This document shows, piece by piece, positions 47,801 to 58,871 of a stretch of DNA of 60,554 nucleotides. The position numbers and the translations under genes were made by a program. Origin of the DNA: Catenaria anguillulae PL171. Its lineage: Eukaryota > Blastocladiomycota > Blastocladiomycetes > Blastocladiales > Catenariaceae. The DNA is taken from NCBI GenBank assembly GCA_002102555.1, contig MCFL01000143.1, forward strand, positions 1-60,554, written 5' to 3'. The notes under the pieces are model-generated. The model saw nothing but the letters and a program-made list of their open reading frames with translations, searched no databases and was not told the DNA's origin. Numbering within the stretch: position 1 is the stretch's first letter; every line of letters starts with the position of its first letter.

Positions 47801-48044
47801 TGTTCTCTTGCCACAATTGTTAACGCCTGCAATTGCCCACACTGTGCATTCCGCTCGACTGTGCGCATTCTGCCGAGTGCCGTCCCAGTTGTCGATTTTT
47901 CCGACATTAATCCATATACATATTCTGTCGGTACGAACACATCTTGACTTGACTTCGACTTGACTGATCACTGGCCACCCAACGGCAACGGCGTTTCTCA
48001 TCTTTTGGCGTCACGCTTCTCACAGACTATTTCTCATCACCACC
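44852..48044. other. 3.2-kb region without a supported gene
   Basis: Between the ankyrin gene and the C2H2 factor (same strand). Open frames are short or motif-free; the longest (47286-47963) runs into the C2H2 start and looks like a pyrimidine-rich 5' leader. A run of 11 C lies at 47734-47744. A promoter-like cluster near 45850-45955 is listed separately. Confidence 0.45.
45847..45955 (+). promoter_or_regulatory. Orphan core-promoter-like cluster (CCAAT and TATA)
   Basis: An inverted CCAAT (GATTGG, about 45851), a TATATAAT box at about 45897-45904 and a direct CCAATCAG at about 45946 lie within 110 bases. No convincing coding region follows within 1 kb, although a short frame to 46127 begins immediately downstream without ATG. 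It could drive a non-coding RNA, a small gene, or the distant C2H2 gene. Confidence 0.3.
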
Positions 48045-50974
48045 ATGGATGCAACCACGACGCGACCGCTGGTCCAGCCCGCTCTGTCATCCCACATGTC
48101 CCTGCCGCCGTCGTCTCCACCAGACTCACGCGACGGCGGCCTCGGTCCCGGTCCCGTTCCTGGCCGGGAACACTCTGCGCAACACGACGCGGGCACCAAA
48201 ACTATGGTTGCTGTACCGGGAGACGACGCCGCGCAATTCACTCCACCGCAAGCAACAAGCAGCAGTGGTCCCAGTCCAACGCTCGCCCACCTGGCTGGCG
48301 ATACCGCCACCAACGGCAAACACCCGTCGCCTCTGCGCGCGCGCCGGCCCTTTGTCAATGGCGCGGCCCTGTCGCTGCGCGTCGACGTGTCTGCCGCTCA
48401 GCAATTGCAGCCGCTGGTGACGCATGCTGCTTCGAGTCCCGCGGCCGCTGCTCCTGCTATGCCCACGTCGGCGACGGCCGCGGCCTCTTCAGGATCGCCC
48501 CTGCCCTCGTCACCAATGTACCTGCAACAACATCATCAACAACCGCCTCATTCCGCCGGCTTCTTGTCCAAATCATCCTACCACCATCAATACCCGCATC
48601 CCAACACCTCATACCAGCATCCCCACGCCCACGCCGCATCTTTGGCGTCGCCCCTGGATCCAATGGGCGTGCTCCCCACCCCAGCAAGCACCAGTGCAGC
48701 GCACACGCGCCGCGGCTCTGCGGCCGCAGACTCTGGCGTGTTTCTTGGCGGCTCGCCACCCATACAACCTTCGGTCATGCACATGCACGTGCAGCAGCCA
48801 GGAGGTCCTCACGCGTCAAGCATGGCCTTGCACCAAATCGACGTGCTCACACCGACCTCGGCATCCTCGTCCGCGCATGGCCTCCCGCATACCGCATCGG
48901 CCGCAATGCTGCAATCACCCGTCAGTGCGCACTTCCCGACGACCATGGGCGCCGCCGCTGCAGCAGCTGCTGCTGCCGACTCGCCCATGCGCCCAACATT
49001 TTTCGCGTCACCACCCACGGTCGCGGGCCACGGCGCGTCGGTCCCGATCACCCCGCTCATTGATTCATTTGCCGCATTCACTCCCGCGTCGCCGCATGCG
49101 GCCATGACGCCCACCCAGGCATCCTTTGCGCATGCTCAGGCGCAGGCGCAGGCGTTCATGTACCAACAACAACAGCAGCAGCAACAGTATCGAGCGTATG
49201 CAAACACGGGTGCAAGCGGCGAGGCATCTTCGCCGGGCGGCGGCAGTTCAAGTAGCAACGGCAGTGCCGCCGGTTTGATGCAGTACGCTGCGGCTGCCGC
49301 CGCCACGCAAGGTGGTTCAATGGTTGCGCCGCCCTTGTCGCCGCTAAATCCGAGTTTTCCGTCCCAATTTCAACAGCAACAAGAGCAGCAACGAAGAATG
49401 TCGACGGCATCGTATTCTGCCGGTGTGATGCAGGTCAATGCGGGCACTCAGCGCAAGTTGTCTGTATCCGCATCCGCGTCTTTGCCGCCAGGTGCTTTGG
49501 GCTTATCGTTGGGGCAGCAGGCTAATGGCGATGGCCGAGTTCAACACATTATGTACTCGCCCGTGGCCATGACGTTTGCACAGGCTCAAGCGCAAGCTCA
49601 GGCTCAATCTCATATGCAGCAGCAGCAGGGCCAAGTCGATGGATCATCGTCCGAATCCATGTCGCCGCCAATGTACGCGCAGCCGCCATTATCTGCCTAC
49701 TTGCAACAACAACAACAGCAGCAACAACAGTTAAACCAGCACCAGCAGCCAATTGGGCTCGTCAGTGGCGATTACTTTCTGCACGCGCCCGTCAATCATC
49801 AGCAACAGCAGCTTTCCTATCCACATCAGCACCAGCAACAACAATATCCGTCACCCGGTCACCTCGTGGCCGCTTCTGTCCCACCACACCTTGCCATGGG
49901 TCAGCAAATGGGCCCGACAACCATTGTTGTGCCCAGCTCAGCACATCCCATCACGATCCCTGCGCCAGCCATGCGCAAGCGCACCGACACAACGGGCCAA
50001 GAAGTCGATGGCGAGTTTGAAGAGGTGCCGCCCATGCCCAAGGAGGAGCACCCGTGCCCAGAGTGCGGCAAGACATTTGCCAAGGCCTTCAATCTCAAGA
50101 GTCACATGAAGTCGCACGTCACTGGTAAGCATTTCGTTTTCCAACACCTCTCAGTATCATGTCTGATGGACCTGACCTGACAACGCATGCATTCACAGAG
50201 CGGCCCTACCACTGCCAATGGCCACACTGCACAAAGTCCTTCACCCGCAAACACGACTGTATCCGGCACTTTCGCATTCACACGACCGTGTCGCCACGCC
50301 GTCCGCTCGCATGTCCTGCGCCCTCGTGCGCGCGCCGGTTCTCGCGCCAGTCTGCACTCGACCGCCACCTCAAAGAATCCCCCGAGTGTGCACACATTGG
50401 CCGCATGATTCACATGCAAGGCGGGACCGCGCAAACGCTGACGGTGACGCAGGGCAGAAACGCCACGCTCGCTGGCGCACAGGCAAGTGCCATGGCCGCC
50501 ATGCACGCTGCGTCGGCCGCTGCCGCGCAATTGGCCACGGCACAAGCTGCAGAGGCAAGTGACGAGGCAACGACGGCCGAGCGGGACGGCCAGGGCACTC
50601 AGGTGTCTCCGTTTGCTGCCGCGGCGGCGGCGTCGCAAACCCCCGCACCGTCGGCGGCGCAGATTCCGACGGCCGCACAGGTGTACGCGCAACATCAGCA
50701 GCAGTACTTGCAGCAGCAGCAACAACATCACCATCCGCAGTATGCGCAGTACATGGACCAGCACGCGCATCCGCAGATGCCTGGGTACATGTTTATGGCC
50801 ACGCCCGCCGCACAGTACATGCCCGCATCGCACGGTCAGCAGCAAGACACGGGATATCAAGCCCAGAAGCAACAAGCGCAGCAGCAGCAGCAGCAAGATG
50901 TGGTCAGTTCCGCTGTTGGATTGGAAGAGGCCGGGATTAAAGTCGAACTTGGTGAGGATGGGACTGCACAGTAA
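48045..50974 (+). CDS. C2H2 zinc-finger transcription factor (Crz1-like fingers), poly-Q/poly-A rich
   Basis: 951 residues in two exons (48045-50124 and 50199-50974; donor gtaagc, the junction falls between fingers 1 and 2). The first 660 residues are low-complexity Ser/Ala/Pro/His with several Gln runs, an activation-domain-like composition. Three C2H2 fingers follow: CPECGKTFAKAFNLKSHMKSH, then after ERP a second, CQWPHCTKSFTRKHDCIRHF, and CPAPSCARRFSRQSALDRH, the third ending with Cys in place of the last His. NLKSH in finger 1, a RKHD/RQHD-type finger 2 and a SAL-DRH finger 3 resemble Crz1 (calcineurin-responsive) fingers. Function by this resemblance is inference. The C-terminus is again Gln-rich. 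Nuclear. Confidence 0.85.
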
Positions 50975-51786
50975 GTGGGCAGAGTGACTTGGTCGCCGGT
51001 GCCTTTTCTGTACATTTTCTCGATGCCATGCCCCGGGCTCACTCTGTCTTGTTTGCTCCTTGCGGATCACTATGGCCCAACTCCGTGGCCGCCGTGTGCT
51101 ATCCTCTCTTCGTGTGCTTTCTCGAATCCGTCACGCTTTTCCTTTCCCTTTGCACCTTTCCTGGTTTGACGTTGTCGTTGATTGATTTCTCCTTCCCTCC
51201 ACATTGCAGTGCCTTTTTTCCCCCTTTCCTCCTCCTCGTTCTCTCCACGGACAGTGTTTCTTTCCCGCCTGTCCTCTTCTGTCTCCATCCCGTGCAAAGT
51301 CGGGCACAAGCACACTTTTCGGGTATCAGTTCATCGCATCCCAAGCACTCTATGATGCCTTTTTTTCATCCTTCAGTGCCCGTTTCCCCTCTTCCTGATC
51401 CCAACTTCTGCTGTCAAGAGCAACAGTTATTTTTCCCATTGTGTGTTTTCGTTTATTCTTTTTCCTTGTTTTCTGTATTTATCGTTTGACGGCAGCGGCT
51501 CGTTTTCCCCATCATGACTCAATGCTGTCTGTGAAGTATGTATTTCGTCATGTGTGTGAATCCGCAACACTTGGTTGTTTTGCCGGCCTCACCCACCCTC
51601 GAGGCCCGTCGCAAAGCTGACTGAGATCGGGGAAGGACACATGCATGCGCGTGCGCCACCGGGTTGTTTTCTTGTACTGTATTCCCATGACAAAGGCTTG
51701 CGACCTCCGAGACAACGCTAAATATACAAAACTGCTCACGCTCATCCAATCCCCATCCACACCACACATAACTCGCCAGACAACCT
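50975..51786. other. Convergent intergenic region
   Basis: 812 bases between the stops of the C2H2 gene (plus) and Tubby-C-like gene 3 (minus). The first 500 bases are markedly C/T-rich on the plus strand, probably 3' untranslated sequence. No gene seen. Confidence 0.5.
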
Positions 51787-52779
51787 TCAGTACGACTGGA
51801 AATGCGTGATCGACGACAACACCACCGCCACAACCACCCTTGCATCCACGCCCGCCGCCACATCCATCCTGATTGTCCCTGGTCCAAGCAACGCATCACT
51901 CAACGTGATACCATGCCCCTCGAGTGGGCGGCCCGTGGCAATCAACATGCCCGGTGCATGCTCATTGCTCCAGCTCCACTTTTCGCCTCCCGGCCGCAAA
52001 AACACAAACACGTCGCGCATGTTGTACGATCCAAGCACCACAAGCTGCGACTTGCGTTCCGCGGCCATGACACTGTCAACAGCCGCATTGCCCGTGGGCG
52101 CACGCATGGACGTGACCGTGGCCGTAAACTTGTACTGGCGCGCGAGCTCGGTGCGGTTGTTGGTCGTGGACATGACGAGAAACGGTTTCTTGTACATGGG
52201 CGAGGTCACGCTCAAGTCCGAGGCATCGTGGGCGCCCAAGTACGCGTAGTAGGTCGGATTGGCACCCAGTGCCGCCTTTTTCACATTGAACACGGGCGCA
52301 CCCACGGCAGCCTTGTGTGGGCCCTTCTTGTCAATTGACGATGGCCCGTCGGCCGACGCGGGCAAGTACACGGTGCGTTTCTTTGTCCACACACTGCGTG
52401 GGTGTTGGCGGACTTTGAGTAGTTCGTGCATGCCCGGCGAGTACACAGTGTAGGTGCATGTTTCACCGTCCATGTTTTCGGCGCAAAACAGGTTGTCGAC
52501 TGCATCGGCGTTTGGGTCTTCGTCCATGGAGAGCAGCAGTGAGAGCGGGGTGGAGGCGTCCGTCGACATGTATGTCGAGTTGGAGCTCGAGTCGGTGGCG
52601 CCGGTCGTGGGCTTGTCGTCAAAGATGCCCGTGATGGCATCGTGCAGCTGGGATTCGAGCGGGAGGTTGCCGAACCGTTTGACGGGGTTGCGTTGGATCT
52701 TTTTGAAAGGTTCTTGTGTTTCGACGGAGGCGACAGAAGCAGCGCTGGGACCGGGAGCGGGAGCCGTGTCGGTGGTCAT
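51787..52779 (-). CDS. Tubby-C/LURP-like family protein 3
   Basis: Intact single exon, 330 residues from the ATG at 52779 (chosen because NPVKRFGNLPLESQLHD then aligns with gene 1; an upstream ATG would add about 48 residues). Family blocks: WTKKRTVYLPA, VFNVKKAALG, YKFTATVTSMRAPTGNAAVD, MAAERKSQLVVLGSYNMRDV, FLRPGGEKWSWSNEHAPGML and VAAGVDARVVVAVVLSSITH. It is closest to gene 1. The PGGEKWSW stretch is the undamaged version of the segment where gene 1 changes frame. There is no signal peptide or transmembrane span; a lipid-binding role is inferred from fold resemblance only. Confidence 0.82.
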   Translation of the reverse strand: MTTDTAPAPGPSAASVASVETQEPFKKIQRNPVKRFGNLPLESQLHDAITGIFDDKPTTGATDSSSNSTYMSTDASTPLSLLLSMDEDPNADAVDNLFCAENMDGETCTYTVYSPGMHELLKVRQHPRSVWTKKRTVYLPASADGPSSIDKKGPHKAAVGAPVFNVKKAALGANPTYYAYLGAHDASDLSVTSPMYKKPFLVMSTTNNRTELARQYKFTATVTSMRAPTGNAAVDSVMAAERKSQLVVLGSYNMRDVFVFLRPGGEKWSWSNEHAPGMLIATGRPLEGHGITLSDALLGPGTIRMDVAAGVDARVVVAVVLSSITHFQSY

Positions 52780-54008
52780 GCTGGCGTTGGGTGGATGTGT
52801 ATCGAGTTGGATCAGGGTGTGACGAAAACTGGAATGGGATGATGGAGTGTCAAATCCGTGTTGGGAAAGGTGGAGGGGTCCCGCAGCCAAATAAAAACAC
52901 TTGAGCGCGGCAGTCAATCGCATTCGAGTTGGATTTGTCTACGCACTGGCGACCACTGCCAGTGATGATTCAGTGGTGAAGTACAGGCACAGGTGAATTA
53001 ACCTGTCTCACATGGGCCAACACAAGGTGATCAAATCAGCACCATTGTTTGCCACCTCACGCGCCACCTGTGCTCTTCTCGCCTCCTCGACATGCGACAG
53101 CCTGCTCGTCTTGGCTTCTTGGCAAATTGCGCCTGCAATATCATGTGTTTCAGTCTGCCAGGTTGCCCGACTCGGATCGATTAAAGCTCATCATGGACTC
53201 GCGAATTTGAGTGTTCGTTCATGTTTACTTGGTAATTCTTTGGTGATACCCACACAAGCAGCGGCCAAGAAGTTCCAAAGCAGTGACGATCTATTTTCGG
53301 GTTGGCTATGTTGCCTTTGCATTTTCATGAGTCGCAAATGCTTTTGGAAATGGAAGTCGCTTGGATGAATATATGCAGATGTCAGTACCGAGCCAGGGAC
53401 CAGGCACAGTTTCGCTGCCTCGTTGTTTCATAGAAAGCACATCGCACGATCATGCAAGATGACGGAAGCACGACAAGTCGATCAACCTGTTCATGGAAGA
53501 GCCTCCGAACCCTATCCAAATCGATTCCTACATATCAATGACAACGGAACGCTCGAGCATGGGATGCATGGCTATGCATGACAGAAACTTGACGGTGAAA
53601 CCCGTTTTCGAAATGCTCCTCTTGTTGCGTACGCGTAGGTTGTCGCTTTGTTGATTGGCAGGCATGGTAAATGGCGAGCGGACACCGTGACTGAGAAGCG
53701 TTGCCAGGGCATTGGGCAGCTGTATGTCACAGCCCGCCGGGAACAGGTAAGTATGTCGACATCTTCTTCATGCAAGGCACGACTCCAGGCCTCGTCACGT
53801 CGTCAACTTGAACCCGCCGTCCTTTTGCCATGGTGCACCGTAGCGAGCCATCGGAGCGAGCCATGCCAAGATTCAGAGGTGAGAGTCTCACAAGGTTGGA
53901 TCGGCGGGCATATAGCTGATGAACCTAACTACAGATTCCACAGTTTGCCGGCCGGCGACATTGATTCCAGGGCACGACACACCACAAGTCATCTACAGAC
54001 CCTTAGCA
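52780..54008. other. 1.2-kb divergent intergenic region
   Basis: Between Tubby-C-like gene 3 (minus) and prefoldin subunit 1 (plus). Two motif-free frames (plus 53012-53368 and one running into the prefoldin gene from 53648) are not supported by codon bias or motifs. Nothing else seen. Confidence 0.45.
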
Positions 54009-54635
54009 ATGGCAAACGAAGCGCAGGTAAAATGCATTTCCCATATGATATCCTCCAGACTGCGGGGCTACCGACGTCGGAGTACTCGTCCACGATCTTC
54101 CATGATCGCCCGCACATTCAATGCCACCCAAATGAGGTCGAGCTGACTGACCAACAAGTCGTTGTCCCTTTATCCCCAACGCAGCGCCAAATTCTTGAGC
54201 TCCAAACCAAGCTCCAAGAGACGAATCGGCAAATTGTCCAGGTTCGGACCCAGATCCAGGTCAAGGAGCGCGAAAAGAAGATTGCCGAGCTGCAGATTCG
54301 TGAGTTGAACGCTGCAGGGCCCAACACCAAGACCTACACATCCGTTGGCAAGATGTACGTGTCGTTTTTGTCACCCGTTTGCATTCCGGATATCACCCGG
54401 CTGACGCACATGTTGCTGTTCGCCCCCCCCCCCATTTCTGTTTCTGCGTGCTGCCCCCAGGTTTCTTCACATTCCACATGAGGAGATTCTCAGCCAGCTC
54501 CAGCTCAAGGGCCAGTCGCTCGAGGACGATGTCAACGTGTTGGGCAAGAAGCAGGCGTACTTGGAGAAGACGTACAAGGAGACGCAGGATGGAGTCAAGG
54601 AGGCAGTAGATGCGTTGCTGCCATCAAAGAAGTGA
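54009..54635 (+). CDS. PFD1: Prefoldin subunit 1
   Basis: Beta-type subunit of the hexameric prefoldin chaperone, which passes nascent actin and tubulin to the CCT chaperonin in the cytosol. Three exons: 54009-54026 (MANEAQ), 54137-54354 and 54461-54635; 136 residues. It is a two-helix coiled coil: helix 1 QTKLQETNRQIVQVRTQIQV, the beta hairpin TYTSVGKMFLHIP joined over intron 2, and helix 2 LGKKQAYLEKTYKETQDGVK. Length is close to the family (about 120-130). The first exon is just 18 coding bases; donor gtaaaa is weak, acceptor AAATGAG is accepted because it gives the correct frame. Intron 2 contains a run of 11 C. Confidence 0.88.
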
Positions 54636-55590
54636 GCTTTCTTATCATCATGTTTCTCTCCCTTCTCCCTCCAACGTGTTGCATGTACAATGGCCTTCTG
54701 CTCGATCGCTCGTTCATTGCATGCCCCGGTGACAACGTTTGCCCAGGAGCATCTTCTGACCTTATTATGATGGAGGAGTAGCCGCGATGGCATTTGCACA
54801 CCGCCCGCGATCGTCGAGCTCTCGTGCCTACCGAGAAGGCACGTCACGGGTCCACCAAGAAGGCACCACGTGGTAGCACTCGATGAAGCACTGGAAGCTC
54901 ATGCAATTAATAATCCAAACCAGATGACTTTGCGCCATTTCTCCCCATCGATCCCGTCTTGCGAGTTACCTCAGCGACTTTCGGCCAGCGTCGTGGAGCG
55001 AAGAAGGCGTCGAGACTTGGAGTCGCGAGCTCGCTGATCACAGCGCAGTTGTGGCGGCGGCGTGTGCAATTGGCGGGCAAGGCAACCATTTCCAATGCAC
55101 ATCATGCATACACATCATCGATAAGCAGGCTGCAACTGCAGGCACTGTCCATGCTTTCGGATGACGAGAAGGCCCGTGCATTTGCCGATATTGCGTGCGA
55201 ATTCGCTCTGGACGCACGCGCTGTCACCACGACCGCCCTGTTTCGGGCCGGCCAAGGTGCATCGTTTGCGCACGCCCGGAATGTCACGTTACCCCTGATC
55301 TAGCACACCAAGTGCATCTACCTGCATCCAGTGCCCGCTTGTGTTGGTCTAGAACCCGTTGCAAATCCTATACCTCGCCCAGTCCCGGGCAATGGCATGG
55401 CACAGTCTCGAGTCAGCAGGCTCTCGGCCGCCCAAACTCAACTCGAGGCCAGCTCTCAAATAGAAAGCATTGCCCTGCCAGCCAACCAACCCTCAAGAGC
55501 GGGCCACCACATCTCGCTGGACTTGACATCCGGCCATTCCCAACCCTGCCCGATCCCGATCCCGATATACACTTAGACGCTCGGCACATC
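54636..55590. other. Intergenic region upstream of the carboxypeptidases
   Basis: 955 bases. Contains a short coding-like frame at 55151-55303 (listed) and otherwise nothing recognisable. Confidence 0.45.
55151..55303 (+). CDS. Short unassigned frame, 50 codons
   Basis: Begins MLSDDEKARAFADIACEFAL. Codon bias is like real genes in the window (C/G-ending) and the frame is open upstream to about 54959 without ATG. No domain is recognised. It may be the last exon of an unseen small gene or chance. Confidence 0.25.
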   Translation: MLSDDEKARAFADIACEFALDARAVTTTALFRAGQGASFAHARNVTLPLI

Positions 55591-57517
55591 ATGAAAGTCG
55601 CCCACCGCTTCCTCCTCTCGCTCCTCCTTTGCGCAATTCTGGCTGCGACCTCTGTGTCTGCGCAAGACTACGTCTACTCGCTGCCGGGCGAACTCAGCAT
55701 TCCCGATGAGCTCGTTGCCACATTCAAGGGTACATCATGCCGATTTATTTTTCATCTTCCGGGTCTGCCTCCTGTATCTGATCTATCTGTTGGCAGGTCA
55801 CCGCGTGATTCGCATCAAGAACCCCACCAAGTCCCTCCTTGCCGCTGTCGGCACCGAAGGGCTTGACGTGTGGTCGCGTGGACCCAACTCGATCGACATT
55901 CGCGTCGCCGACCAAGCCGACGAGGACAAGGTGCGGTCCGCGGCCGGTGGATCCATCCAATATGACGTTGTCGTGGACGACGTGCAGACCATTCTCGACG
56001 CAGACCGCGCTACTCGCAATCCGGCGTTTTCGGCGCGTGCCGTCGCCACGGCTTCTCGTGCCGCGACCAATGCCGTCCGCCGCGTTGCATCGGCTTCCCG
56101 TGCTGCCGTCGGCGGTGGCAACCGGAAGCCCTCGTTCGAGTCGGTGAGCGATGCAACGGTGCCACTCGACTTGTCGTGGTTTGCCGATTATCACACCTAC
56201 CCGCAAATTGTCGAGTTTTTAGTGTCCAAGTGCACCCAGTTTCACCAAGTGTGCGAGTTTACTCCGTCGATTGGTCGCACTGTGGAAGGCCGTGACATTG
56301 TTGCCCTCAAGCTCGGCGCCCCTGGAACCAACAAGCCGCAAGTCTATGTCGAGGCGCTGTTGCACGCGCGCGAGTGGGCCGGCACCGTCACGGCGCAGTA
56401 CTTGATTTATCAGTTGCTTGAGCAGTCCGAGTCGAATGAAGAGATCAAGCAGATGCTCAAGACGGTCGATATTCACATCGTACGCTTTTTTTATCTCAAT
56501 TCATCCACTACGGATTGATGCTGACTTGCCGCTCATCAATTGCACTAGGTTCCGCTCGTCAATGTTGACGGCTACGTCTGGGCCCAGGCGGGTAACCGTC
56601 TCTGGCGCAAGAACCGGCGCAGGAACAGGTACCGAACACGTTTTTTCACCTATGAATGTCCCGAGACTTGTATGTCTAACTTGGGCGGTTTGACTTCACC
56701 AGGGACGACTCGTTCGGTGTTGATTTGAACCGCAACGTACGTGTTTCACTGCTCGTCTACTTCTCTATTGTATGCCCTTGTAACTGACGCTTGCCCTTCA
56801 CTCGATCCGGGGCATGTCTGATTTCCAGTTCCCGTACGCATACTGCTAATATCATTCTTGCTTGGTGCTTTTTGTTTGACCATCGCTGACCATCTGTTTC
56901 TTCTCCTTCAAACCATACATGTAGCTTCCGCTGGGGTACGGGCGGCTCGTCCACGATCCCTCGCGCAGACACGTACCGTGGCCGGTCTGCCGCATCCGAG
57001 CCCGAAGTTCAAGCCGTCCAGCGGTACTACGCCACGCTCACGCGCGCCGTTGCTGGTCTCGACATTCACACCTTTTCGCAACTGATTCTGCGCCCTTGGG
57101 GCGACATTGAGGCCGATTCCCCGCACGAGGCACAGTACAAGGCGCTTGGTGACCAGATGCGTGAGATTATCAAGGGTGTTCATGGCAAGGAGTACACGTC
57201 GATCAAGAGCATTGAGCTGGTATGTCCCTTCTCGCCCCGCCTGAGCTTTTGGTGACTGGATGCTGACCGTCTTCTATACTCTGCTCACATAGTATCCGAC
57301 TTCGGGAACCGCCAGCGACTTCTTTTACTCGGAGACCAAGATGGATACCGCGGGCAAGCCCATCAAGCCTGTTGGATACACATTTGAGTTGCGCCCAGAC
57401 TCGCAGAGCGGCGGTGGATTCATTTTGCCCAAGGAGCAGCTGTTGCCGTTGGGCCAAGAGATTCTCCCTGCGTTCTTGCATTACGTCAAGCGGTCTGTTG
57501 AGGATCCGCTGCGGTAG
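55591..57517 (+). CDS. Secreted M14 zinc carboxypeptidase, copy 1
   Basis: Pro-carboxypeptidase A/B-type enzyme, 486 residues, seven exons: 55591-55729, 55797-56479, 56549-56628, 56703-56736, 56829-56833 (5 nt), 56925-57219, 57293-57517. Signal peptide (FLLSLLLCAILAATSVSA), propeptide (about 45-130), an Ala/Arg-rich linker, then the catalytic domain. Zinc ligands: His and Glu of LLHAREWAG, and His of GLDIHTFSQLILRPWG. Substrate and transition-state residues: Arg of NRLWRKNRR, NR of VDLNRN, Tyr region YPTSGTASDFFY; catalytic Glu in YTFELRPD. Extracellular release of C-terminal residues from peptides. The frame works only with the 5-nt exon, which completes RN-FPF-RWG. It is tandem with copy 2. 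Confidence 0.93.
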
Positions 57518-57604
57518 ATCGTTTCGTCTTTGGCGCTGGTGTGCGGGATCGAAAATGCTGTTGTGCATGAGTTGGGTGGCATGTCATGTCTGTGTCTGTT
57601 GGTC

Positions 57605-57610
57605 AATAAA
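57605..57610 (+). terminator. Polyadenylation signal of carboxypeptidase copy 1
   Basis: AATAAA about 90 bases after the stop codon at 57517, a normal distance for a eukaryotic poly(A) signal. Confidence 0.5.
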
Positions 57611-58871
57611 TAGAATGTAGACGTCGTTTCGTTGGGAACAGAGATGTGTCCGATTGGTCCTGTTCATGAACATTATTCATACGCTCCGGCCAACAGCTGA
57701 AGGAAACGACTTATTTACATTTAACTCGCCCTCACAAGGTAGCGCTTCAAACTGTAGCAGTAAGCAATTTGTTGAAACGTGGTACCGATACATGCATCCC
57801 CCCGTGAATGTTTAGCATGTTGGCGGGAAAGCAAGACGGTGGATTTTCCTTTCGTATTGAACTTCCATGGGCGAAAAGTCAACGAGCCGCGTAGGTCTAT
57901 TGATTCGTGCATTGGGTTGTGGTGCAGGTTCTAACGAAGGATCTCATGGGTATAGGTATAATACCACTCGGCGACGAACAGATCACCAGGCCCTCGGCCA
58001 CAGCACGCAGGCTGCTTCGGATGAGACATGTCATCACATGTTGTCGAGGTGCCTGGCGTGAATTTTCTTCACGCAAGGTCATGCGATAAACACACTACAA
58101 ATAAAACACCAAAGCGGCTCCCATTGCTTCTGCTGATGGGACACGCCTTGTTCTTGTTGGACTTTTGTCACGCGGGGCCATGTGCACGCGCGCGCACGCG
58201 ATCGTAGCAAGTTCGCGGCTCATGCAGCTTTTTGGAAACCGCATGACTTTGAGGGTCCAAACGACTTTGGTACCGGTAACACCAAAAGGTATTAACGGTT
58301 GAAATTATTTAAGCGGGCTCTGTTTCCCCGTCGAAATGGCCGACTGCGCACCACAACCGATGTGCGCGACAGTCGGCAGGTAGGTGGGGGGGGGGGGTAT
58401 TGGCCATTGCGGTAGTACATAGTGTAGCTTGTCTCGCCGCTGATCAGTTGCAACTTTGGCTGGCTGGCACACATCAAGCGTTGCCCCGTCGGCCCGGAAG
58501 TATGGCATGACTCTGGACCGACGTACATATGGTGTCATCTAAAATGTCACAGGAGAAACTCTGCACCACAATGTCAGTTGACCATGTGCCCTTATCACGC
58601 CAGTCAGCAGGCCTTGAGCAACGCTCTGTTAGACGTCCAAATCGGTACGTCCCACAAGCACTTTCGCCTGGGCTTCCCTATACGAGCATGCAGAGCAGCA
58701 CCCCTGGCAGCTTCCCGCCCTTCCTTCTCACATCTCCTCAGACTGCTACAAATACCGGGTGCACCCTCCATCCCCGCCAACTCGGTCAGTCCCCGCCAAA
58801 CAAGACAGATTCCCACTCGCCCCACGACGTCTTGTCCAACTTGACTCTGTTCTTCGCTCCTACCATTCACC
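57611..58871. other. Spacer between tandem carboxypeptidases
   Basis: About 1.26 kb including the promoter of copy 2. Holds a run of 12 G at 58386-58397 and a GCGCGCACGCG-type tract near 58187-58200. No gene seen. Confidence 0.5.

Noticed and set aside
47286-47963. 225-codon frame before the C2H2 factor as a separate gene
   Set aside because: Pyrimidine-rich, motif-free and directly adjacent to the ATG at 48045, which fits a long 5' leader better.
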